The notes under the pieces: generated by a model
What the model was told of the DNA's origin: nothing
Databases searched by the model: none
The model's input: the letters and a program-made list of their open reading frames with translations, nothing else
NCBI RefSeq assembly: GCF_017810075.1
Contig: NZ_JADNYK010000001.1
Coordinates: forward strand, 744,001-808,000
Origin: Pseudozobellia sp. WGM2
GTDB lineage: Bacteria; Bacteroidota; Bacteroidia; Flavobacteriales; Flavobacteriaceae
DNA length: 64,000 bases
Reading direction: 5' to 3'
In this document: piece by piece, positions 36,763 to 46,366 of the stretch
How the letters are laid out: each line of letters begins with the position of its first letter
Position numbering within the stretch: the stretch's first letter is position 1
Translations under genes and position numbers: made by a program

Positions 36763-37911
36763 ATGAAAATTAAATTTACAAAACTGTTACCCCTAAGTCT
36801 AACCTTCGGATTGATTCTAGGTTCATGTTCAGATGAACAAATAGTTCAAGAAGATGTTAAGACCACAACGGCAGTTCGTGCCCAAACTTCACAAGAACTG
36901 AGCATCGAACCGACAAGTCGTTTTGATTTGGACACCGAACGCCTGATCAATGATTTCGACCTCAAATTAAAGTTATCCGAGGCCGTAGAACCAAGTGAGT
37001 GCGGTCCGACCCCCTTCAATGAAGTCGCTACCTATTACAACAATTTATTGATCGACAGCTTCATTTCCGTTTGGGACGGAAACCCTGAAGCCATTGATAT
37101 AATTCTCGGCGATTACTTCGTAATCAATCAAATTGCTGCCACCACAGAAAACAACAATACCGATTATTTTGGAGCAAATGGTGAGTACACCAATTTTATG
37201 AAGAAAAACGTAAGAAGCTTGGAGAAGTTCTGGGAAATGTCTAACCTGATACAGGTGAACGGTCAACACACGGCTACCTTAGAGGACCTCGATTTCATAC
37301 AATACATTTACGAAGTTTATTCTGATGCCACTCCTGAAGACATTGAAAACATTATGGCAATAGCCGAACATTTCAATTCAAATAGTGACCAAATTCCGGA
37401 AAATCCATTTTTTGCATCCGATGGCTTCGCCACTTTTGATAGAACCATAGTCATTGGCGATGGTATTGTGACCTTTCTTGAAGAGGCCGGACTTGACCCA
37501 AAAGTGGTATGGTCAAGTATTTTGGCCCATGAGTGGGGGCATCAAATTCAGTTTTTAAATTTTGGCTCGTGGGAATACCCCGTACCGGCATTTAATAATA
37601 CGCCGGAATCGACTCGAATGACTGAATTGGAGGCCGATTTTATAACTGGCTACTATTTGACCCACAAACGCGGTGCCACTTACAATTGGAAGCGCGTAGA
37701 AGACTTTCTATCGGCCTTCTATTTCATAGGAGACTGTGGCTTTGAGAGCGATGGTCATCACGGCACTCCTGCGCAACGTCTAGCTGCGGCCAAAGCTGGT
37801 TATAACTTGGCAAACAACACTAAGAAAAAAGGGCATATCTTGAGTCAACAAGAGGTTCATGACGCCTTCATTTCTACACTTGACTTGATTATCGAAGATT
37901 CAATTCTTTAA
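36763..37911 (+). CDS. Putative zinc metallopeptidase lipoprotein
   Basis: Lipoprotein of 382 aa with lipobox LGSC (Cys22). The C-terminal half has HEWGHQIQFL (HEXXH), then ELEADFITGYYL and a DGHHGTPAQRLAAAKAGY end, the layout of neutral zinc metallopeptidase-like proteins (PF04228 type). Proteolysis is inferred; partners are unknown. Monocistronic on the plus strand, convergent with dsbD. Its terminator overlaps the last dsbD codons. Confidence 0.8.
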   Translation: MKIKFTKLLPLSLTFGLILGSCSDEQIVQEDVKTTTAVRAQTSQELSIEPTSRFDLDTERLINDFDLKLKLSEAVEPSECGPTPFNEVATYYNNLLIDSFISVWDGNPEAIDIILGDYFVINQIAATTENNNTDYFGANGEYTNFMKKNVRSLEKFWEMSNLIQVNGQHTATLEDLDFIQYIYEVYSDATPEDIENIMAIAEHFNSNSDQIPENPFFASDGFATFDRTIVIGDGIVTFLEEAGLDPKVVWSSILAHEWGHQIQFLNFGSWEYPVPAFNNTPESTRMTELEADFITGYYLTHKRGATYNWKRVEDFLSAFYFIGDCGFESDGHHGTPAQRLAAAKAGYNLANNTKKKGHILSQQEVHDAFISTLDLIIEDSIL

Positions 37912-37937
37912 AATCTGTTGAACTATAATCTTTTATG

Positions 37938-39956
37938 CTAAAGGTCGCCTGTCGTTAGGCGGCCTTTTTCTCTTTTGTAAACTATTTCTTGTTCACTCTG
38001 AAAGTTCGAAAGCCCTTGTCTCAACCATTCGAGATATGTGTCGCTATCAGTATACTGCACAGCGTTGTTCAAAATTTCCAGTTCTGGGGATAGCAGCACA
38101 TAGTAAGGCTGTGAGGCGGCGTTAAAGTTAATAGTCTGAAAGGTACCCCACTTCTCCCCTATGGTCTCTATGCTCTTGACCCGCCCTGAATCGAACTTGT
38201 AATCAAACTGCTCTGCTTCAGGAAGTTCTTTTCTATCATCGATATAAAGTGAAATCAGCACATATTCTTCCTTTAGAATCGAATAAATCTCAGCTTCGCT
38301 CCAAACATTTTCTTCCATCTTACGGCAGTTAACACAAGCCCATCCGGTAAAATCGAGTAAAATGGGCTTATTCACCTTTTTAGCATATACTACACCTTCA
38401 TCAAAATCTTTAAAGCAATTTAAGCCTAGGGGACAATCGCTCTCCGTCTCGAATACACTATAAAATGCAGGAGGCGGAAAGCCACTAAGAAGCTTTAAAC
38501 TTGAGATATTAAAAAGACCTAAAATTAAATAAAGGGATAATCCGACACTCATAAGTCCCGTTACCTTTCGCCCTGTAGATAGTTTTTGGTTGGGGCCATC
38601 GTGAGGAAATCGGAATATACCGAACAAATACAAGGCAAGAAGAAGAAAAAGAACTATCCATATACCCAAGAAAATTTCTCTTTTCAAGATGCCCCAATTA
38701 CCGACCATATCCGCATTGGAAAGAAACTTAAGGGCTAGGGCCAATTCTAAAAAGCCGAGAACCACTTTTACCGTGTTCATCCATCCGCCAGATTTAGGAA
38801 GCGAATTCAACCACGCCGGAAATAGTGCAAAAAGTGCAAATGGTAAGGCCAATGCTAGACCAAAGCCAGTCATGCCCGCACTTAAATTGGTCGCTACATC
38901 ACCTTCTTCTAAGACCGTACTGCCCAAGAGTCCACCTAAAATAGGACCGGTACACGAAAACGAAACTATCGCCAAGGTCACCGCCATGAAGAAAATACCT
39001 ATTCCCCCACCAACTTTCGCCGAAGCGGCATCCATTTTATTGGCCCAAGAACTAGGTAGTGTGAGTTCGTAATAACCAAAGAACGAAAAGGCAAAAAACA
39101 CGAACACCACGAAGAAAACGATGTTCAACAATATATTCGTTGCAATAGTATTAAGTATTTGTGAATCAACCGAATCGAATAAATGAAAAGGTAGACTTAG
39201 CAAGAAGTAAATTAGCACGATAAAGAAGCCATACAAAAGGGCGTTCGCTATACCCTTGGCCTTCTGTTTCGAATGTTTTGTAAAGAATGATACGGTCAAT
39301 GGTATCATCGGAAATACGCAAGGTGTCAATAAGGCTATCAATCCGCCTAAGAAACCAAGGCCAAAAATCATCCATAATTCTGAACCGGCACCTACCGTTT
39401 CTTCCGAGCTTTTAAGTAGCTGTTTGTTCTTAAGGTTCAATTTTAAAGAATTGGCCCTAGCCGCGCTCTTTTCATCAATAGTCTGCTCAGTCTTTACCGC
39501 TTCACTACCATCTAAAACAAAGGAAAAATCAACATCTACCGGTATACAAACCTCTTTACAGACTTGATAAAAGAGATTGACATTTATCTGATTAATATCA
39601 GGATTAAGCAACTTTATTCGTTGCGTAAAAATCGCTTTCTCTTTAAAAAACGTTTCGTCGACCTCAAAAATATCGCTGTACTCGGTAATCGTTTCGCTCT
39701 CGGTGGTCTCACCAATCAATTCATAGTCTTCTCCCGCATTCTTAAAATTGAACTCACTGGGCAATGAGCCACCTTCAGCAGTGAATTGAGAATAAACATG
39801 CCAGCCCTCATAAATAGCTGCCGAAATAATGAGCTGGTACTCCGTAGCAGATATTTCTTCTACCTTCGTAGTGAAAAGAACAGGGTCTTCATCGCTTTGC
39901 GAATAAGCCTGTAAAAAACTTAATAATAATGATATAGATAGAATTATCTGCTTCAT
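37938..39956 (-). CDS. dsbD: Thiol:disulfide interchange protein DsbD
   Basis: Transfers reducing power from cytoplasm to periplasm. A signal peptide (MKQIILSISLLLSFLQAYS) leads, then an N-terminal immunoglobulin-like domain with CKEVCIPVDVDF, a central membrane domain with the redox Cys in LTPCVFPMIPLT and SCTGPILGG, and a C-terminal thioredoxin-like domain with GWACVNCRKME. 672 aa. Its ATG overlaps the tilS stop by one base, so the dsbD-tilS pair is tightly linked. Its C-terminal codons contain a terminator of the opposite gene. Confidence 0.94.
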   Translation of the reverse strand: MKQIILSISLLLSFLQAYSQSDEDPVLFTTKVEEISATEYQLIISAAIYEGWHVYSQFTAEGGSLPSEFNFKNAGEDYELIGETTESETITEYSDIFEVDETFFKEKAIFTQRIKLLNPDINQINVNLFYQVCKEVCIPVDVDFSFVLDGSEAVKTEQTIDEKSAARANSLKLNLKNKQLLKSSEETVGAGSELWMIFGLGFLGGLIALLTPCVFPMIPLTVSFFTKHSKQKAKGIANALLYGFFIVLIYFLLSLPFHLFDSVDSQILNTIATNILLNIVFFVVFVFFAFSFFGYYELTLPSSWANKMDAASAKVGGGIGIFFMAVTLAIVSFSCTGPILGGLLGSTVLEEGDVATNLSAGMTGFGLALALPFALFALFPAWLNSLPKSGGWMNTVKVVLGFLELALALKFLSNADMVGNWGILKREIFLGIWIVLFLLLALYLFGIFRFPHDGPNQKLSTGRKVTGLMSVGLSLYLILGLFNISSLKLLSGFPPPAFYSVFETESDCPLGLNCFKDFDEGVVYAKKVNKPILLDFTGWACVNCRKMEENVWSEAEIYSILKEEYVLISLYIDDRKELPEAEQFDYKFDSGRVKSIETIGEKWGTFQTINFNAASQPYYVLLSPELEILNNAVQYTDSDTYLEWLRQGLSNFQSEQEIVYKREKGRLTTGDL
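37940..37971 (+). terminator. Terminator embedded in the 3' end of dsbD
   Basis: Stem AAAGGTCGCCT (37940-37950) with AGGCGGCCTTT (37957-37967, one T-G wobble), then T run. It ends the lipoprotein transcript. The same bases encode the last codons and stop of dsbD on the minus strand. Confidence 0.75.
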
Positions 39957-41260
39957 TAATTCAATATAAATTTTAATATTTTTTTAGTCTTATCAGTAAC
40001 TTTAAAACGCTCATCGGCACGTCTGCCGATTACCCAAACGATTTCGTTTTGAGAGCACAGTAACCATTGCTGTTCTTTGGTAAGAATATCGACCTTCTCA
40101 TCTTTAAAATACTTTGAAAGCTTCTTCTTGCCTCTCATACCCAGGGGATGAAAATAGTCGCCATTTTGCCAGTTTCTTATCGTCAAGGGATAATTTAACG
40201 CATCTTTATCTACATAAAGTATGTGTTCACCTATTTCGTCTAGTTCTTCCACCTCTTTAATAGTCAATGAAATCGGATTTGACAGCTCGAATTGGTCGGC
40301 CTCTAGCGAATATTCGACATTATTCTCAATAGTCATTTCAGTCAAGAGCAGCTCACCCCTATCTTTTATTAACCGATGTGTTTTAGAAATGAGTTCTTTT
40401 CCGCTAATTGTTTTTGTTAGCTGAACCAAATCCTTAATTTCCGTAAAACCGTATTCTTGAAAAAGTGCATATAGATAGCCCTCTAAAGGGTGAAGTTTAT
40501 CCAATTCCTCAATTGAAATATGTACAACGCCATTTTTTTTTACAAATAAGTTGTTCTTTAGATAAGCAACTCTTTCTTTAACAATTTCAGCTGTTTGAGA
40601 TAAATATTTTTGGGTAGATTTAAAATTATCCAAGAAATTTGGGCTCAACTCTTTTAAAGTTGGAACTAATTGATGACGTATTTTGTTTCTTAAGTACTTC
40701 GTATCTTTATTACTGGCGTCTTCCCTCCATTGCAAACCCCTTTCCTTAGCATGATCCAAAATTTGTTGCCGTGAAAATTGAAGTAGGGGTCTTGAAATAA
40801 AATCTGTTTTTTCAGGTATACCTGAAAGACCATCAATACCGGTACCTCTAGACAGATTGATTAAAAACGTTTCTAAGCTATCATCTGCATGATGTGCGGT
40901 AACCAAGGTATTGATACCACTTTCGCTCATAATATCAGCAAACCACTCATACCGCAATTGCCTTGCCCCTACTTGAAGTGAAAGTTTATTCTTATTCAAA
41001 TAACCTATTGTATCAAAATGAGTTACGAACAAAAATTTATTGTTGCTGGCAGCAACATCAGACACCAATTTTTCATCGGCATCACTTTCGGCACCCCTGA
41101 GCCTAAAATTACAATGGGCTACGGCAAAATCGAGTTTAAGGGTAGCACATAGGTCCATCATAACCATACTATCTACCCCTCCGCTAGCGGCTACTATAAA
41201 TTTTTCCTGCAATAGATTAGGAAAGTTATCTTCGATATGTTTTTTGAAATTTGCTAACAC
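39956..41260 (-). CDS. tilS: tRNA(Ile)-lysidine synthetase
   Basis: Modifies C34 of tRNA-Ile(CAU) to lysidine so that AUA is read as Ile; essential in most bacteria. The PP-loop motif is AASGGVDSMVMM, with the typical TAHHADDSLETFLINLSRGTG core. The C-terminal substrate-binding domain has NWQNGDYFHPLGMRGKKKLSKYF. The GTG at 41260 (434 aa) is preferred; the frame runs to a TTG at 41293, but the added residues look untranslated. It overlaps dsbD by one base. Confidence 0.95.
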   Translation of the reverse strand: MLANFKKHIEDNFPNLLQEKFIVAASGGVDSMVMMDLCATLKLDFAVAHCNFRLRGAESDADEKLVSDVAASNNKFLFVTHFDTIGYLNKNKLSLQVGARQLRYEWFADIMSESGINTLVTAHHADDSLETFLINLSRGTGIDGLSGIPEKTDFISRPLLQFSRQQILDHAKERGLQWREDASNKDTKYLRNKIRHQLVPTLKELSPNFLDNFKSTQKYLSQTAEIVKERVAYLKNNLFVKKNGVVHISIEELDKLHPLEGYLYALFQEYGFTEIKDLVQLTKTISGKELISKTHRLIKDRGELLLTEMTIENNVEYSLEADQFELSNPISLTIKEVEELDEIGEHILYVDKDALNYPLTIRNWQNGDYFHPLGMRGKKKLSKYFKDEKVDILTKEQQWLLCSQNEIVWVIGRRADERFKVTDKTKKILKFILN

Positions 41261-41314
41261 GCTGCAAAGGTAAGGAAGTAGCCCGAGGTACAATCACGAT
41301 AAACCGACAGTAAC

Positions 41315-42619
41315 CTACCCCAATTTTTCAAGCACCTCGCGCATAGCCTTGGCCTTGAGCAAACATTCTTCATATTCTTTTTCCGGTACTGCCTTGGCTG
41401 TAATTGCACTGCCGACCGAAAAGGAAACATATTTCTTTGTGGAATTATACAAAATACTTCGAATGACCACATTGAAATCAAAATCACCATCAGGACTAAA
41501 ATACCCAACCGCACCACTATAAAGGCCCCGTTTAAAACTTTCATGCTTTTCAATAAGTTGCATGGCCGAAATTTTCGGAGCTCCGGTCATACTCCCCATA
41601 GGAAAAGTCTCCTTTATAATATCTACTGGGTTTTTGTTTTCGGCTACCTGAGCCGAAACTGTCGAAATCATTTGGTGCACTTGTGCGAAGGAATAGACTT
41701 TGCAAAGTTCCTCGACCTTTACCCCTCCTTTTAAGGCACTTTTAGAAAGGTCGTTACGAACCAGGTCGACAATCATAATATTTTCGGCCCGTTCTTTTAC
41801 ATCTTGCTCTAAGCTATTTTTCAATCCGGTATCTTCTATCACATCCTCAGCCCTTTTGGCCGTACCCTTAATCGGTTGGGAAATCACCTTCTTGCCGGTT
41901 TTTCTCAAGTATCGTTCCGGTGAAGCGCATAAAAGATGCTTATCCCATATTCTTAAATAGGTAGCAAAAGGTGCCCTAGAGATAGCATTCAGTTTTTGGT
42001 ATGTTTTATAGGGATTAATTTCAGTATCCTGAGCATAAAATTCTTGACAGAAATTGGCCTCATAAATATCTCCATGCTGTATATGCGCCAATAATGAATT
42101 TACTTGCTTAAAATACTCATCTTTGAACGTACGAAGTTTTATGCGAATGTCTTTGGAGTGGTCATAGTCATGAAAAGCAGGTGAATTTCCTTCAGTGATA
42201 GACTTGAAATCGTCTTCTATCTCATCATCTACCATTTTCATATAGCTGAACTCTACTGAGCCATCAATAATCTTAATTATTTTTTTGGGCTGAAAAAAAT
42301 ACAGTTCCGGAAATTCCAGTCCGTCATGGTTTTTAGACGAAAGTTTTTCAAGATCATTCTTCAAATCATAAGTAAGATATCCGAAGATATAATCATTCGT
42401 TTGATTCCGGTACTCCTTTAGCTCATCAAAGGCATTGTGATGGTCTGTTTGAATGCTGGTTAATCCGTCGACTGCCAATAGCCCCTCAAAAGTACCATAC
42501 TTATCGTGGTGACCATTACTATCGAGCCAAACGGTTTCATCATATTGTTGCGCCCAAGACAGCAGATCGGTCTTAAAACGCGGTATATCTGAAACTGAAA
42601 ACAATTGGGTAACCCGCAA
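41315..42619 (-). CDS. pabB: Aminodeoxychorismate synthase component I
   Basis: Chorismate-using enzyme of folate synthesis. The diagnostic motif is VISQPIKGTAKR: Lys in PIKGT is the PabB nucleophile, while TrpE carries PIAGT. The C-terminus has ETFPMGSMTGAPKISAMQLIEKHE and the metal-binding EKEYEEC stretch. 434 aa. The start is a TTG at 42619, ten bases after the stop of the upstream gene; no ATG fits. An N-terminal chorismate-binding segment is present. Glutamine amidotransferase partner (PabA) is not in the window. Confidence 0.9.
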   Translation of the reverse strand: MRVTQLFSVSDIPRFKTDLLSWAQQYDETVWLDSNGHHDKYGTFEGLLAVDGLTSIQTDHHNAFDELKEYRNQTNDYIFGYLTYDLKNDLEKLSSKNHDGLEFPELYFFQPKKIIKIIDGSVEFSYMKMVDDEIEDDFKSITEGNSPAFHDYDHSKDIRIKLRTFKDEYFKQVNSLLAHIQHGDIYEANFCQEFYAQDTEINPYKTYQKLNAISRAPFATYLRIWDKHLLCASPERYLRKTGKKVISQPIKGTAKRAEDVIEDTGLKNSLEQDVKERAENIMIVDLVRNDLSKSALKGGVKVEELCKVYSFAQVHQMISTVSAQVAENKNPVDIIKETFPMGSMTGAPKISAMQLIEKHESFKRGLYSGAVGYFSPDGDFDFNVVIRSILYNSTKKYVSFSVGSAITAKAVPEKEYEECLLKAKAMREVLEKLG

Positions 42620-42629
42620 ACAAGTAAAA

Positions 42630-43163
42630 TTAGATTCTAGATAGAAAATTTTGTACGGCTGTGCTATGTGCCTGGGCTAAGTCAGCATCTACAATCGATT
42701 GGCCACTACCCAAATTATCCAAGAAATTTGGGAGCGAAAAAGTACCGACCACTTTAGCCCCAAAACGTGGCAGTAAAGCCTCTACCACCCCAATTGCCCC
42801 GGCAGCACCTCTCTTACCTTTAGAGGTCGACATTAACAGCACCGGTTTATCTTGCAAGAAATTGCGTTCGAGTCTAGACAACCAATCTAAAAGGTTCTTA
42901 AAATAGGCTGAAGGATTACTGTTGTGTTCGTTTACAGATATAATCACCCCATCGGCTTCGGAAATATCGTTCTTCAGTTCAATCATTGAATTTGAATAAC
43001 CATTTTCTCTCTCATGGTCTTCACTATACATCGGAAAGGGAAAATTTGCCATATTCAACACCTGTACCTCATGGCCCTCAATGGTCGAAACCGTATGTTT
43101 CACCAATTCATAATTGATAGATTTTGAAGAATTGCTGCCAGCAAATGCCAATATCTTAGCCAT
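42630..43163 (-). CDS. NAD(P)H-dependent FMN reductase family protein
   Basis: Flavodoxin-fold reductase, 177 aa. The FMN phosphate loop is LAFAGSNSSKSIN, and the second loop is ISVNEHNSNPSAYFKNLLDWL; SKGKRGAAGAIG is near the end. Probable quinone, azo or chromate-type reductase activity; physiological substrate unknown. Upstream of pabB with a ten-base gap, probably one operon with tilS and dsbD. Confidence 0.9.
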   Translation of the reverse strand: MAKILAFAGSNSSKSINYELVKHTVSTIEGHEVQVLNMANFPFPMYSEDHERENGYSNSMIELKNDISEADGVIISVNEHNSNPSAYFKNLLDWLSRLERNFLQDKPVLLMSTSKGKRGAAGAIGVVEALLPRFGAKVVGTFSLPNFLDNLGSGQSIVDADLAQAHSTAVQNFLSRI

Positions 43164-43307
43164 AGTAAGTTTATTTAAGTGTTTCAGCGAAAATATATCA
43201 AATACAATTGATTTGCGAGTAATTTATCTAATTTTGCCCCGAAAGAAATCCAAAACCCTTGTTTTACAAGTATATAGGCTAGAGGTCATCAAATCAAAAA
43301 ACAACCA

Positions 43308-44492
43308 GTGAGCAACTCTTCTACCAGATTATATTTTATTGATGCAATGAGGGCATGGGCAATTCTCATGATGCTTCAGGGTCATTTTATCGATGGACTT
43401 CTTGATACGGCCTTTCGTGATAGTTCGAATGCAGTTTTTAATGTTTGGAAATATTTCAGAGGCATCACGGCACCTGTTTTCTTTACCGTATCCGGATTTA
43501 TTTTCACCTATCTATTGGTTCGGGGCAAGAATCTTGGTTTTAAAAATCCGAGAGTTAAAAAAGGTATCAAACGTGGACTTGAACTTCTTTTTATAGGATA
43601 CCTATTACGAACTAATTTGTTAGGCCTTTTTAGTGGGCAGCTCTATGATTCATTTTTCATGGTAGATGTATTACACTGCATCGGACTATCCTTATTGGGA
43701 ATCATTGGTATCTATTTACTCACCTATCAGAAGAAAAAACATGTCTTTACTATCAGCCTTGCCAGCATTGCAATAGTACTTTTTCTCTTTGAGCCTATGT
43801 ATAAACAGTGGGGCTTTTCTTTTTTACCCAACGCTTTTGCCAACTACCTGACCAAGGCCAACGGGTCGGTCTTTACAATTATACCATGGTTCGGTTATGC
43901 CGCCATTGGGGCCTCTTTGTCATTGGTTTTTACACGGTTTAAAGAAATCAGGTTCTTTTATCCGATTGCTATTACCACTGCTGCAAGTTTAGGGTTTTCT
44001 TTAATATACTTCTCTTCGGATGTATTTCTTGCGTTTTCAAAATTTACGGGCATTCAATTATTTGCCGATATCTTTTTTAACAACTACCTCTTTATTCGTT
44101 TAGGAGATGTTTTTATAGTGTTCGCCGTTTTTATGTTGTTACGGGGCCTTATGAAAAACAGTACGGTCTTAAAAATTGGCCAAAGCACGCTATCAATTTA
44201 CGTAGTTCATTTTATTATTCTCTATGGAAGTTTTACGGGATTGGGCCTTTATCGCTTCTTGCATCACTCCTTAAACTCCTATATCGCTATTCCAGGAGCG
44301 TTATTATTTATGTTCTTCAGCACCTATTTTGCACTGCGCTACGAACAACACAAAGAGGAAATAAAGCTACATATAACAACCGTAGTCAAATTCGTTTTCT
44401 CTTCAGTCGAAACTCTTGCTATTGCCGCATATGAAATGGCAAAACCACGTTTTATTCGATTTCTTCGAAGGTTCGGGTTGGTAAAAAACTAA
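43308..44492 (+). CDS. DUF1624/heparan-glucosaminide-acetyltransferase-like membrane protein
   Basis: Polytopic membrane protein, 394 aa, with about 10 hydrophobic segments. The N-terminal YFIDAMRAWAILMMLQGHF corresponds to the R-x-D-x-x-R-G...H signature of the DUF1624 / acyltransferase-3-related group (conserved D and H), which moves acyl groups across the membrane in related proteins. A KKGIKRGLELLFIGYLLR loop follows. The start is GTG at 43308. Function is not proven; no sugar-locus neighbours are present. Confidence 0.75.
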   Translation: MSNSSTRLYFIDAMRAWAILMMLQGHFIDGLLDTAFRDSSNAVFNVWKYFRGITAPVFFTVSGFIFTYLLVRGKNLGFKNPRVKKGIKRGLELLFIGYLLRTNLLGLFSGQLYDSFFMVDVLHCIGLSLLGIIGIYLLTYQKKKHVFTISLASIAIVLFLFEPMYKQWGFSFLPNAFANYLTKANGSVFTIIPWFGYAAIGASLSLVFTRFKEIRFFYPIAITTAASLGFSLIYFSSDVFLAFSKFTGIQLFADIFFNNYLFIRLGDVFIVFAVFMLLRGLMKNSTVLKIGQSTLSIYVVHFIILYGSFTGLGLYRFLHHSLNSYIAIPGALLFMFFSTYFALRYEQHKEEIKLHITTVVKFVFSSVETLAIAAYEMAKPRFIRFLRRFGLVKN

Positions 44493-44538
44493 ATACCACC
44501 ATTATTTAGTATCTTAAAGGTAAAACAGAACAGATACT

Positions 44539-44769
44539 ATGAGCGATAAAAATTACAATCCCATTCAAGTCGATTTAAAAACTGATAGACGCTACTCTTG
44601 GTGTACCTGCAGTTTTAGTAATGAGCAACCATTCTGCGATGGTTCGCACAAAGCCAACAAGGCCACCCCTCCCATGGTTTTTGAGGTTAAAGAAGACCGT
44701 GAAGCTTGGTTATGCACTTGTAAAGAAACCAACACTCCACCCTATTGCGACGGTTCACATAACAACTAA
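44539..44769 (+). CDS. CDGSH iron-sulfur domain protein (two motifs)
   Basis: Small (76 aa) mitoNEET-like protein with two copies of the C-x-C-x2-[ST]-x3-P-x-C-D-G-[ST]-H pattern: CTCSFSNEQPFCDGSHK and CTCKETNTPPYCDGSH. Each could bind a [2Fe-2S] cluster with 3Cys-1His ligation. Cytoplasmic. Biological role in bacteria is unclear; it may handle redox or cluster transfer. It follows the acyltransferase-like gene by 46 bases. Confidence 0.93.
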   Translation: MSDKNYNPIQVDLKTDRRYSWCTCSFSNEQPFCDGSHKANKATPPMVFEVKEDREAWLCTCKETNTPPYCDGSHNN

Positions 44770-44770
44770 A

Positions 44771-44803
44771 AAAAAGACCCGATAAATTTTTATCGAGTCT
44801 TTT
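44771..44803. terminator. Bidirectional terminator between CDGSH and lpd
   Basis: AAAAGAC-C-CGATAA / TTATCG-A-GTCTTTT stem with one mismatch and a short loop, A run to the left and T run to the right, between convergent genes. Confidence 0.75.
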
Positions 44804-44827
44804 ATAATTTGCTTAAACCTTTTTTTT

Positions 44828-46234
44828 CTAAATATGTAAAGCGCGGTCATCGGTAGCAGCCAATGCCGCCTCTTTTACCGCCTCGGCAAAAGTTGGGTGT
44901 GCATGGCTCATTCTTGAAATATCTTCAGCAGAGGCCCTGAACTCCATTGCGGTAACCGCCTCGGCGATCAAATCGGCACAACGTGCACCGATCATATGTA
45001 CCCCAAGTACTTCGTCGGTTTCTTTATCGGCCAATATCTTTACAAATCCGTCAAGATCCATACTCGCACGTGAACGGCCTAAAGCGCGCATAGGAAACTG
45101 TCCCGTTTTGTAAGCAACCCCGGCTTCTTTTAGTTCTTCCTCGGTTTTGCCTACAGCGGCAACCTCCGGCCATGTGTAAACGACACCTGGAATCAAGTTA
45201 TAATCGATGTGCGGTTTTTGACCCGCTAACTGCTCAGCAACCAAAGTACCCTCTTCCTCAGCTTTATGCGCCAGCATTGCACCTCGTATCACATCACCGA
45301 TGGCATAAATGTTCGAAGTTGACGTTTGTAAATGGTCGTTGACCTCAATTTTTCCGCGCTCATCAATTTTAACTCCGGCAGCTTCTGCATTCAATCCATC
45401 TGTATACGGACGACGACCAACGGAAACCAGGCAGTAATCACCTTTAAGCTCTATTTCTTGACCTATCTTGTCATCTGCTTTAACGATTACTTCGTCTCCA
45501 CTTCTTTCTACTGATTTCACTTTGTGCGAAAGGTTGAATTTCACCTTTTGCTTTTTCATCACTTTGGTAAGCTCCTTCGAAAGGGAAGCATCCATAGTCG
45601 GTATGATCCGGTCCATATATTCAACGACCGTTACCTCGGCACCCAATCGCTTGTACACCTGGCCCAATTCGAGACCAATTACCCCTCCACCAATAACAAT
45701 AAGGTGTTTCGGTATTTCTTTCAACTTTAAGGCTTCCGTTGAAGTTATGATTCTTTCCTTATCGATTTCTATAAAAGGAAGTGTTGAAGGCTTACTTCCG
45801 GTAGCGATGATAATATTCTTAGCCTCAATCGTTTCCGACTTACCGTCATTTTTTTTGATATCGATATGTGTGGCATCTTTAAAACTTCCTAATCCCTCAT
45901 AAACATTGATTTTATTTTTGTCCATCAAGAACTCGATTCCTTTTGTGGTCTGATCAACTACCCCCTGCTTACGTGCAATCATTTTCTCAAGATTCACCTT
46001 CACGTCGCCCGGTATTTCGATTCCGTGGGTATCAAAATGCTTTACGGCATCTTCATAGTGATGGGAAGAATCTAACAAAGCTTTCGAAGGTATACAGCCT
46101 ACATTAAGGCAAGTACCCCCAAGGGTGCTATATTTTTCGATTATTGCCGTTTTCATTCCCAATTGGGCGCAACGAATTGCAGCTACATATCCTCCAGGAC
46201 CAGAGCCGATAACGGCCACATCATATTGACTCAT
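44828..46234 (-). CDS. lpdA: Dihydrolipoyl dehydrogenase (E3)
   Basis: FAD/NAD enzyme that reoxidises lipoyl groups of pyruvate and 2-oxoglutarate dehydrogenase complexes and glycine cleavage. Seen: GSGPGGYVAAIRCAQLG (FAD), redox pair C42/C47 in GGTCLNVGCIPSK, NAD loop GGGVIGLELGQ, and the C-terminal HAHPTFAEAV active-site His. 468 aa from the ATG at 46234; the frame extends 22 residues upstream without a better start. Convergent with the CDGSH gene. Confidence 0.96.
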   Translation of the reverse strand: MSQYDVAVIGSGPGGYVAAIRCAQLGMKTAIIEKYSTLGGTCLNVGCIPSKALLDSSHHYEDAVKHFDTHGIEIPGDVKVNLEKMIARKQGVVDQTTKGIEFLMDKNKINVYEGLGSFKDATHIDIKKNDGKSETIEAKNIIIATGSKPSTLPFIEIDKERIITSTEALKLKEIPKHLIVIGGGVIGLELGQVYKRLGAEVTVVEYMDRIIPTMDASLSKELTKVMKKQKVKFNLSHKVKSVERSGDEVIVKADDKIGQEIELKGDYCLVSVGRRPYTDGLNAEAAGVKIDERGKIEVNDHLQTSTSNIYAIGDVIRGAMLAHKAEEEGTLVAEQLAGQKPHIDYNLIPGVVYTWPEVAAVGKTEEELKEAGVAYKTGQFPMRALGRSRASMDLDGFVKILADKETDEVLGVHMIGARCADLIAEAVTAMEFRASAEDISRMSHAHPTFAEAVKEAALAATDDRALHI

Positions 46235-46366
46235 AAATTTCTCTTTGAATTGAAATACAAAATTAATACTAATTTCTGTTTTAGCGAACCGTTCTACCAT
46301 TTATACAAAGGAGTTGCACAAAGCAGGCTAAAATTGTAATATTACGCATTAGCTAACACAGATTTT

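Noticed and set aside
44828-46300. Longer form of dihydrolipoyl dehydrogenase
   Set aside because: Residues before MSQYDVAV do not belong to the family; the ATG at 46234 fits the usual length of 468 aa.
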